Assembly (NCBI GenBank): GCA_963575745.1
Contig: CAUYUJ010020680.1
Location: 1-64,000 of the forward strand
Length of the DNA: 64,000 bases
Source of the DNA: Prorocentrum cordatum
Lineage: Eukaryota > Sar > Dinophyceae > Prorocentrales > Prorocentraceae
Reading direction: 5' to 3'
In this document: positions 45,001 through 51,767 of the stretch, in pieces
Position numbering within the stretch: the first letter of the stretch is position 1
How the letters are laid out: every line of letters starts with the position of its first letter
Made by a program: the position numbers and the translations under genes
Notes under the pieces: model-generated
What the model saw: the letters and a program-made list of their open reading frames with translations, nothing else
Databases searched by the model: none
Told to the model about the DNA's origin: nothing

Positions 45001-48000
45001 AAGGAATCTGGGTTGGTAAGAGTGAGCTGGACGATACACATCTCGTGATCGATCCTGAACGTGGAGTGCAGAAGGTCAGAACGGTGCGAAGGATGCCTGA
45101 GGAGTTCAGATGGCAGCCCGAGCTCATCCAGCACATCAGGGTGACGCCCTGGAAGCAGACGCCCGACAAGAGTTCAGGAACGATCGGACGCAGCATGTAC
45201 ATCACGGAGCGCATGATCGATGCTCATGGTCCTACTGACGAGTGCAGGAAGTGCAGTACAGGATACGGTTCGCATTCGGCAGCCTGCCGACAGCGTTTCG
45301 AGACCATTCAGGCCGACTTGCTGCGCGAGAAGTTGGCAAAGGACCCTGTGGCCCCTGAGGCTACAGTCGTGGTGCCAGCACCGGCTGCGGGTAGCCCCGC
45401 GCCTGGAGCCGCACCAGGAGGAGCAGCGGCATCAAGCAGCAGTGAGGTTGCGGTGAGCCCCGCACCTGCTGCCAGCGACGTAGCTATGGTCCCTGGCCCA
45501 GGAGAGGCTGAGGTGCAGACAGCCATGGACACGGAGAGTGGCGAGCTCAGGAGCGACTTTCGGCGAAGTGCCCCAGGTGAAGTTCGTGAAGGAGCTGAGG
45601 TCAAGAAGCCCAGGGTAGCAAGCATTGGGCATCTCTCTGTCTGTGAGTTGGCAGTCTGCGAGGAGGGCTACGACGAGAGCTTCGACCCCATGTGGGATCC
45701 ACACCCAAAGCGCAGTGCGAGATGTTCCGAGAGGTGTGAGAAGCACTCGTCACGATGCCAGCTACGAGAATGCCACCAAGCTGAGTGTGCATGCAGGAGA
45801 TGTTTGATGAGCCACATCGGCACAATCAGGAGCCACTTCGGAGATCCTGAGGATCAGCAGGTGGAGCAGATGGTTGAGGTGAGCGCCGAGCTGCATGAGA
45901 AAGACCAGTGGAGCCCAAAGACGATACACTACGATTACTATACTGGAGAGCCTCTGGATGAGGACCTGTATCAGAAGGGTCGCGACGACGAGCTGCAGGC
46001 CATGAAAGACTACGGGGTCTACGTGGAAGTGGCGACATCGACGGCGACTGACGGCAAGCACATTGGAGGTTTCCCGATAGCCCACATGAAAGAAGGAAAG
46101 GTCAGGTGGAGGTTCGTAGCAACCGAGGTGAACAAGTACGAGGTCAGGGAGGACAACCACCAAGGCACGCCCCCGCTCATGATTGTCAGAGCGACGCTGA
46201 GCCGTGCCGCTTCAAGTCCAACTTCCAGCGGGCAGCACCTGCGGAAGATACAAGTCTGGGACGTCAGGAAGGCTTTCTTCAACGCTGACTTAGACGAGAC
46301 GATCTACGTGCATCCTGGGAGAGAGCTGTGTCCGCCTGGAAGGTGCTGGTGGTTACGCAAGGCCATGAACGGTACCAGGAAGGCGTCGCAGATGTGGGGT
46401 GAGCTTGTGAGAACTACTATGGACGACGGCCATTGGGAATGCTTGGTTGGAACTCCTAACGTGTTCTACTTACCTGCTAGCCCCAACACAGCCCCCTTCG
46501 ACGAGGATAGCACAGCGATCTGCCATGGCGATGACTTTCTTGCTGAAGGCTACGACGAGCAGCTGGACGAGCTGGACGAGTTGTTGAAGCAGCAGTTTGA
46601 GGTCACGGCCAGCGCCAGACTTGGACCAGGAGCGGTGGGGCAGACTACATACCTCAAGAGGACGATCGGCTACACCGACAAGTTGCCAGGTTGCGAGGAG
46701 CCAGGTTTCTTCTGGACTGCCGATCCCAAGCATGTGGACTTCATGATCAAGTGGACGCAGAAGCGAGGTTGTAAACCAGCTCCTACTCCAGGAACGAAAG
46801 CTACAGGACAAGGCCGACGAGACAGCCTAGACCTTCTTTCCAAGGATCGTGCTCGAGAAGTGGCGGGTGCAGCAGGCACCGCTCTTTACCTTTCTTCGGA
46901 CAGGCCCGACACGATGTACGCCAGCAAGACAGCGATGCAGCACGTCTCCAACCCGAACGTCTTGATGCATGCGCGTGTTCAGCGACTTGGAAGGTACTAC
47001 GAAGGACAGCCTGTTTTGGTCTGGTGTTACCCACTTCAAGGTACTCCTGAAGGCATTCGTGTAGATGGTGATGCGGATTGGGCACCTACGAGTGAACTAC
47101 AGCGGCGATCTACCAGTGGAGGAGCTGTGAGGTATGGCGACCACACTTGGGACTGCTACTCAGTGACGCAGAGTACGATAGCCCTAAGTTCAGGGGAATC
47201 CGAGATGTATGCTACGGGAAGTGCGACAGCCAGAGGACTTCAGTGTAAGACTTACCTGATCGAGACCCAGAGGCCCTGCAACCTGAAGATCTATAGTGAC
47301 AGCACAGCTGGACGTGGCATGTGCAGCCGAGTTGGGGTGGGCAAGGTCAGGCATCTGGAGCTGAGGTACTTGTGGATTCAGGAGCGGTTGCGTCTCAAGG
47401 CGTTCGAGCTTCACAAGGAGGACACCAGCAAGATGACAGCCGACATGCTCACGAAGTACAGCGAGTGGCCGACAATCGAGAAGCATTGCACCACTCTCAA
47501 CCTCAGGTTCGGAAAGCAGATGACGGGCTTGAGCGCAATGGCAGTTTTCACGGAGGTCGTGACGAAGGCGTCAGGCGAGAAGGTGACAGTGTACGGAGGA
47601 TCTGACGAGGTTGCGGTTTGCCCCGCGCCTGTCAGCCACTATGTGGAGAGCGAGGAGTTCAGGTTCTACTTGATGTTGGGACTTGTTATGGTGACTGCAG
47701 CGAGTACTTTCTTATTGGGGTGCTGGTGTGGTTGCTACTTCAAGAACTTCTACGACAAGTTCTTCCTCCAGGGTGCGGTTAGCCCCGCCTCTGGAAGCAC
47801 TTGCCCACCATCTGCGCGGGCTGACGTCGAGTTCAAGACCGTGTGTGCACAGCAGGACAAAGGTGCAAGGCACAAGCTCTTAAACACGTTTCTTGTGGCT
47901 GAGCTGCGAGCTGTCTTGAAGGCCAAGAGCCTGGCCGTGTCAGGGATCAAAGAAGACCTGGTCACGAGGATGATCAAGCACGGAGGTGTTCTGTCGGATC

Positions 48001-48176
48001 GCCAGGCCAAGGAGATCGAGCAGCTGCGGGTGATGGCTACAGCGCATGGACCTCTTGCCAAGCTTAGCTTGCAGGACATCAGCAGTCCAGAGGCTGCGCA
48101 GAAGTGGATCGAGACGTTCAAGGGCGAGTGCCGAGACCGTTCCAGAGGCTCTCAGGTGATCCACGGAGAGGGCTAG
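42069..48176 (+). CDS. copia gag-pol polyprotein, intact
   Basis: 2,035 residues. ATG at 42069 opens a coiled-coil-like N-terminus (MEQQLQQLVDQVQRL). The gag/UBN2-like body follows, then a KG-rich stretch and a zinc knuckle C300-x2-C-x4-H-x4-C313. Protease: LDSGA with Asp 537. Integrase: zinc site H720/H724...C731-x2-C734 and catalytic D761, D845, E882 (36 residues between the last two). RT: motif A VWDVRKAFFNA (Asp 1398) and motif C HGDD (1488-1489) in place of YVDD. RNase H: YSDST (Asp 1744), then KVRHLELRYLWIQE and MTADMLTKY. After RNase H the protein goes on for about 230 residues with a hydrophobic segment (about 1866-1891) and a SAP-like helix pair (about 1938-1973, LVAELRAVLKAKSLAVSGIK), which is unusual for copia. 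No frameshift or stop is seen. Confidence 0.95.
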   Translation: MEQQLQQLVDQVQRLTTESQNMRQELQNRDVTIAEMRGQLQAQQQAQQQRVAPRGEMMDPKILHKVKPFDGHRASWKTFSFQYRAYLIAQDRRYRDLLERCEDGAQEVDNVNLDAQEEELSTQLYYGLVLAMPEDSVGELIVRNSPVGEGAECWRKLQKEYNPSEAGNVLAMWTKLTDTKFDAKEDVMVSISKLDEDMTRYQKMAGEPVSDLIKRGILTKALKDHDELQKHVFRNSSRLSTYELLRAEVVSALMAERAVQDDPMEIGALKGGKRPWKGRGKGKDGKGKERPPNPDAEIECHYCHKKGHRSANCRKRIADEKNTSEKDKKDKKQLRKEKGKEKKKIGAAAVRELERLRQAGVGTGTSSTAPTQQMLGSQGSADSAMTQQVLRPVNCALQAKMILALRAEVSRSAATRSTGSTACLATTNMSAALARRPLKDGDGTSISGSWTTVPRVPSTAWTTGSRTRKSQTTTRSQDQRSTRKTISKCCDVPAAVSPALAGPRHVTVAGLRPVDEDQSPADDRLRLAPLRNAIMLDSGAQISAIPRSQVTKHNYTPTDSNVVGLKGIGGEEIERYGHVELNLSRGGEVIQVGAEVADVEYPVVATDAVVQRGQSVLHSPAGHWIINGTVEPPDGAEFVPLRRHQGNYYLEYDHIIDGQTQPEASKVAAVRKTLPRKVPAEQEAGSLPKVLGPEADETTTVPTRVLKTPHQPSAAERAAHEGHHLPFRPWCPICVQARADDDPHHAQEPADENKIPKVMFDIFYVGTEQLAAKYKLKGGYFSIREKMSVTKAELDQAVSVLNVIDCKILAQATLYANKETDDYKVSFLLGVLEAWGHTTVILQTDQEPATMALAQAVRDRRSHSILVRGAPPFSKQSAGYAEGANKLAAGLLRAYKLKLEHKLGCEIKMTDPIVPWLVNSVGWMITRFQPRSHGGSSYKMLYGKEYNGEIAEMGEQVWYRISARVAAGRGKWEARFAKGIWVGKSELDDTHLVIDPERGVQKVRTVRRMPEEFRWQPELIQHIRVTPWKQTPDKSSGTIGRSMYITERMIDAHGPTDECRKCSTGYGSHSAACRQRFETIQADLLREKLAKDPVAPEATVVVPAPAAGSPAPGAAPGGAAASSSSEVAVSPAPAASDVAMVPGPGEAEVQTAMDTESGELRSDFRRSAPGEVREGAEVKKPRVASIGHLSVCELAVCEEGYDESFDPMWDPHPKRSARCSERCEKHSSRCQLRECHQAECACRRCLMSHIGTIRSHFGDPEDQQVEQMVEVSAELHEKDQWSPKTIHYDYYTGEPLDEDLYQKGRDDELQAMKDYGVYVEVATSTATDGKHIGGFPIAHMKEGKVRWRFVATEVNKYEVREDNHQGTPPLMIVRATLSRAASSPTSSGQHLRKIQVWDVRKAFFNADLDETIYVHPGRELCPPGRCWWLRKAMNGTRKASQMWGELVRTTMDDGHWECLVGTPNVFYLPASPNTAPFDEDSTAICHGDDFLAEGYDEQLDELDELLKQQFEVTASARLGPGAVGQTTYLKRTIGYTDKLPGCEEPGFFWTADPKHVDFMIKWTQKRGCKPAPTPGTKATGQGRRDSLDLLSKDRAREVAGAAGTALYLSSDRPDTMYASKTAMQHVSNPNVLMHARVQRLGRYYEGQPVLVWCYPLQGTPEGIRVDGDADWAPTSELQRRSTSGGAVRYGDHTWDCYSVTQSTIALSSGESEMYATGSATARGLQCKTYLIETQRPCNLKIYSDSTAGRGMCSRVGVGKVRHLELRYLWIQERLRLKAFELHKEDTSKMTADMLTKYSEWPTIEKHCTTLNLRFGKQMTGLSAMAVFTEVVTKASGEKVTVYGGSDEVAVCPAPVSHYVESEEFRFYLMLGLVMVTAASTFLLGCWCGCYFKNFYDKFFLQGAVSPASGSTCPPSARADVEFKTVCAQQDKGARHKLLNTFLVAELRAVLKAKSLAVSGIKEDLVTRMIKHGGVLSDRQAKEIEQLRVMATAHGPLAKLSLQDISSPEAAQKWIETFKGECRDRSRGSQVIHGEG

Positions 48177-48271
48177 GAGAATGGTCGCAGGAAGCACTAC
48201 GACGGCCGAGGGTGAGCTTTGTTTTACAGGCTGCGGTTTGCCCCGCGCCTGCCCTCAGCGGGTAGCCCCGC
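42215..48271 (+). repeat. nine GCGG-N6-CCGC hairpins in the copia element
   Basis: 14-mers at 42215, 43551, 43643, 45387, 45450, 47613, 47775, 48233 and 48258 follow GCGG(T/G)(T/G)(A/T/G)GCCCCGC. Variants are GCGGGTAGCCCCGC (three times), GCGGTGAGCCCCGC (two), GCGGTTAGCCCCGC (two) and GCGGTTTGCCCCGC (two). Each can form a 4-5-base-pair stem. Seven lie in the ORF in two codon registers, and two lie in the 3' untranslated part, so the constraint is on nucleic acid. Confidence 0.85.
43140..43531 (+). CDS. overprinted zinc-binding gag extension in a second frame
   Basis: The frame offset +2 from gag-pol is open from upstream of 41999 to a stop at 43531. Its last 130 codons look more protein-like than the gag-pol frame over the same bases: TIDWKYCLPSYHQYVCCSCK, then TFEGWRWHFDQWKLDYCAAC and CLDNWF, with paired cysteines (C-x2-C twice) and a basic tail ending KKHKKDYQ. 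The gag-pol frame here is a Ser/Thr/Arg-rich linker between zinc knuckle and protease. I infer that a ribosome shift after the basic region could give a gag ending in this zinc domain while unshifted ribosomes make gag-pol. No classical slippery heptamer was identified. Confidence 0.5.
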
Positions 48272-48378
48272 GATGGGTTTAGGGGGCCAGCGCCGTTGCG
48301 ACGCCTGCCCAGGGAGCACAAAGAGGCTTCCCTGTGGCTCACTTTTCTTGGCTGGAGGCCGAGCCGCTTCCAGCGCCC

Positions 48379-48387
48379 AAGGAGAGG
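48379..48387 (+). promoter_or_regulatory. polypurine tract
   Basis: AAGGAGAGG directly before the 3' LTR, the expected site for plus-strand priming. Confidence 0.75.
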
Positions 48388-48546
48388 TGCTAGGAAGTTT
48401 GTAGTTTCACATAGATATATGATTATATAAAATATAATCTAGACTGTCCTGGAGGATCCAGGAAATCCTGCAGCCCTTTGTTGCTCGAGGAAAAGAGCGA
48501 CCCTCACCTCCCCCCTTTCTCCGCGAGGGGGGTGGGTGCGCGTGCA
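48388..48546 (+). repeat. 3' LTR
   Basis: No difference from the 5' LTR seen over 159 bases. Followed by the target duplication CCAGC. Confidence 0.95.
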
Positions 48547-48551
48547 CCAGC

Positions 48552-49188
48552 ACGAGCTACAACATTCGGCATGCCAACACCCCTCTGTAGGCGTACTACG
48601 AGGGCGTCGGATCGAAAACGCCTGCGCCGAACCACAGCCACCCAGTGTTTTTTTTTTTTACCTATTGTTTGTTGCCAAGCGTCGGGCCACATTTTGGCCA
48701 AGATATTCGATTGTGTGTATCTCAAGCCATTGTGGAACCCTTTTGGGAAACACCTGGGGGAGGAACAGCGAGAGAGGAGGAGCAGGCAGAGGAGAAGGTG
48801 GACGATGACCCAAGCAAGCCTAATATGCAACGGCGATGCTGCAAGGCACCCAGTTCCACGTCTCCTCCGCAGACGACCTTGCAAGCCTTTGCAGCCGAGT
48901 AAGCGCCCCCCCCATCATCCGGAAAGACCAGCACCCTGTGGGCCTGCTACGAAGTCGGGCCTGTCCCTCTACGGGGGGAACATTCAAAATGGTAAAGCAA
49001 AATCGTCAGGGGACGATTGTTTTGGACTCTTTGTGGTAATGCTGGGGCGTTTTTCCACCATCTTTCATCCGTAAGGGCTTCGCCCCCTGCCGCCGGTCCC
49101 CTCTCTCGGATAATGGGCCATGGAAAAGAGAAGTCATGAGGCTTTGGCTTCGCCGTGAAGCAGTGTCAGGACCTGTTTATTTTTTTCG
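48552..49188. other. spacer, no gene seen
   Basis: A poly-T run at 48648-48659 and a small palindrome near 48995-49020 (AAAATCGTC...GACGATTGTTTT). No gene recognised. Confidence 0.5.
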
Positions 49189-49830
49189 ACCCTGACCCGA
49201 CGGATCTGCGTGAGGGGTGCCGCCGAATTTCAGAAATGTAGCAAATCCATTTTGTTTTTGCACCCTGACCCTACGGATCTGCGTGAGGGGTGCCACCGAT
49301 TTTCAGAAATGTGGCAAATCCCATGTGTTTATGGACCCTGACACTGCCGATCTGCGTGAGGGGTGCCACCGAATTTCAGAAATGTGGCAAGTCCTTCGTG
49401 TTTTTGGACCCTGACCCCGCCGATCTGCGTGAGGGGTGCCACCGAATTTCAAACCTACGGCAAATCCCATATGTTTTTGCACCCTGACCCCGCCAATCTG
49501 CGTGAGGGGTGCCACCGATTTCAGAAAAGTGGCAAATCCCATATGTTTTTTGGACCCTAACCTCGCCGATCTGCGTGAGGGGTGCCACCGAATTTCAGAA
49601 AAGTGGCAAATCCCGTGTGTTTTTGGACCCTGGCCTCGCCGATCTGCGTAAGGGGTGCCACCGATTTTGAGAAAAATGGCAAATCCCATATGTTTTTGTA
49701 CCCTGATCCGGCCGATCTGCGTGAAGGGTGCCGCCGAATTTCAGAAATGTGGCAAATCCCGTGTGTTTAGCAATGTGGCAAATCCCATATGTTTTTGGAC
49801 CTTGACCCCGCCGCTCTGCGTGAGGTGTGT
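49189..49830 (+). repeat. 73-bp satellite array
   Basis: About nine units containing GATCTGCGTGAGGGGTGCCA, CCGAATTTCAGAAATGTGG and CAAATCCCATATGTTTTTGG. One unit near 49770 is shortened. Unit phase gives 65-100-codon frames on both strands that are artefacts. Confidence 0.95.
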
Positions 49831-50302
49831 CAATTCTTACCCACCCCAGCAATTCAGACAATACGATTTGGGCGTGGTAGAAATGCCCGTTTTGGGCCTC
49901 CCCCCCTCGCGCGGTCCATCAACAAGGAACAGTAAGCAGCAAGACGTCAACAGGGAACAGTAGGCAGCAAGAAGCAGAACTGTAACAGTGGAAACTGGAA
50001 GCTGCAACTGCTACAGGAAACTGCGAACCTCCGGCCTACAGCCTGGTGGCCCCGCAAGGGGGCCGGCGGATTTTTCATCCAAAATCCCCTTGTAGGGGGA
50101 CATGCCCGACCTAAGCCTGCTACTCAGGCGAGAGTCCTGTCCTGAAAAGGCACCGCGTCCTTCCAGCGCGGAGCAGGAAGGCGAGCAGGCTAGGGTCAAA
50201 CGGTTCCGCGAGATGCCCAGCGAGCCCTTCGTGAAGCAAGGACTTTCCCCATCCGTGCATGTGTCCCAGAGGTTTACACATAAGCTTCGAGCAGGGGGAG
50301 GA
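49831..50302. other. spacer
   Basis: Includes a short duplicated AACAGTA(A/G)GCAGCAAGA motif (49928-49975) and the dispersed repeat at 50063-50130. Confidence 0.5.
50063..50130 (+). repeat. dispersed repeat shared with 12722-12800
   Basis: Carries GGGGGACATGCCCGACCT with the same flanks as the 12.7-kb copy. Confidence 0.65.
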
Positions 50303-50377
50303 GTAGGAGGAGGAGGAGGAGGAGGAGGAGGAGGAGGAGGAGGAGGAGGAGGAGAGGAGGAGGAGGAGGAGGAGGAG
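50303..50377 (+). repeat. GGA tract
   Basis: About 24 GGA units. Confidence 0.95.
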
Positions 50378-50551
50378 GGTCATCAGCTTCGAGGAGGTCT
50401 CAAGAAGGAGCTTTATCTTGAGAAGCAGCCGCCCTCCGCCCGTGCGCCGCTCCAGCGAGGGCCCCAGCGATAAAAAGGGAGCCGACCTCCGCCCGCCCCC
50501 TCCGTCCTTGTGCAGCTGCGGCAAGCTTCTGAGATCATGTGCGCGGTGCTG

Positions 50552-50636
50552 ACCTCCTCCTCCTCCCTCCTCCTCCTCCTCCTCCTCCTCCTACTCCTCT
50601 TCCTCCTCCTCCTACTCCTCCTCTTCCTCCTCCTGG
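50552..50636 (+). repeat. CCT/CTC tract
   Basis: Pyrimidine-strand counterpart of the GGA repeats, with TAC and TTC interruptions. Confidence 0.95.
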
Positions 50637-50950
50637 TCCTGTTTTCAAGAGGATCCCGTCCATCCCTGTTGCTTTCGCATACATTCAGGACGCATGTGCG
50701 CGGAGCCAAGGCGAGAGAGCCCCGTCACGGCGAGGACCCCTCATCCGTAATTTTTAGGCGTGGGGGGTGCATGTGCACAGCGGTAAGGGGATACGCTCCA
50801 TTTTGAAACAAACGGCGTGCACTGCATCCATGTCGCTGCCGCGAATTGCAAGGTTCAAAATCATACACGGTGGGGGCGCCTCGGGCGAAGCGCCCGACCC
50901 GCCCCATCGACACGCCTGGGGGTGCGACAGGGAGGAGTTCAGTGACAAGG

Positions 50951-51040
50951 ATGGAGGAGGAGGAGGAGGAGGAGGAGGAGGAGGAGGAGGAGGAGGAGGA
51001 GGAGGAGGAGGAGGGGGAGGGGGAGGGAGGAGGAGGAGGG
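50951..51040 (+). repeat. GGA tract
   Basis: About 25 GGA units followed by GGGGGA variants. Confidence 0.95.
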
Positions 51041-51054
51041 GCCCCTGATGGCCC

Positions 51055-51425
51055 CTCTGGGGTCTTCTGAACACTTCATGGGGGCTGGGCCTCTTTGGGG
51101 TCTCGAGGAGCCTCCTGGGGGCCTCTCGGAGGTCTCCTGAGGGTCTCTGGGGGCGTTCGGGGGGCCTTTAGGGGGCCTCGTGGGGCCTCTTTTGCAGTCT
51201 TGGGCTTCTCTTGGCCCGTCGGACGGGTTCTGAGGCCGTCTTGGGGGCCTGCCTGGGCCGTCTTTGGTCCACCTTGCGGCACTGTAGGGCCGTCTTGGAT
51301 GTCTTTTTGACTGTCCTTGGGCTCCTTTGGAGCCGTCTTTGGGGCCCCTTGGCCCGTCTTGGGGCTCTTTAGGGGCTTTTTGGGCAGCTTTTGAGCTATC
51401 TTGGGCCGCCTTCGGCAGTCGGGAG
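51055..51425 (+). repeat. CTTGGGGCC-type quasi-periodic array
   Basis: Blocks such as GGGGCCTCTTTGGGGTC and GCCGTCTTGG. Another large element starts about 100 bases downstream, as at 41.5 kb. Confidence 0.75.
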
Positions 51426-51527
51426 CCCGACACGGCGAGAACGCGGACATCATTGATACACCTGCGTGACATCAACGACTTTGGCTTCGTGGAGGCCGCT
51501 TGACTTTAAGGGTAGCTCTTTGGGAGA

Positions 51528-51767
51528 TGTTATATAGGATCGGGAGTATAGCTCGCGCGCCGTTGCATTTGGCTCAAGGCACGCGCGCCCTATTTGCCCG
51601 GACACTGCTTATGTTCGCTATGTGCTGGAAAGATCATTACATCGATCTTATCCTATCTTATCCGTCCATTCCCCTTACTGAACCACGCAGTACGGCACGG
51701 GACGCTATTTGCCATCCGATTCCCATAGAATCGGGTGCTATTTGACTTACCATAGTCACTTCAGACT
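51528..51767 (+). repeat. putative 5' LTR (no partner visible)
   Basis: Defined only by the PBS at its right edge and a TGTTATATAGG candidate start. An ending CA at 51762-51763 would leave four bases before the PBS. It holds a TATA-like TTATATAGG and, 25 bases later, the leader-like sequence at 51560. The true left edge needs the 3' LTR. Confidence 0.4.
51560..51578 (+). promoter_or_regulatory. possible relict spliced-leader sequence
   Basis: CCGTTGCATTTGGCTCAAG resembles the conserved dinoflagellate spliced leader CCGTAGCCATTTTGGCTCAAG, with one substitution and two single-base deletions. Such relicts are taken as traces of reverse-transcribed, trans-spliced mRNA. Here it lies in the putative LTR. 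Confidence 0.5.

Larger units (their letters stand above)
41537..48546 (+). mobile_element. complete Ty1/copia LTR retrotransposon
   Basis: 7,010 bases. Two 159-base LTRs that look identical by eye, each TG...CA, are flanked by the 5-base target duplication CCAGC (41532-41536 and 48547-48551). A PBS abuts the 5' LTR and a purine tract abuts the 3' LTR. One uninterrupted 2,035-codon gag-pol frame lies between. The domain order protease-integrase-RT-RNase H is that of Ty1/copia. Identical LTRs and the intact frame imply a recent insertion that may still be mobile. It landed close to a CTTGGGGCC-type array. Confidence 0.95.

Noticed and set aside
48684-48702. CCACATTTTGGCCAAG, weakly like the spliced leader
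   Set aside because: It lacks the CCGTAG start and the GGCTCAAG end; no supporting context.
49217-49963. 65-100-codon repeat proteins
   Set aside because: Out-of-phase readings of the 73-base satellite.
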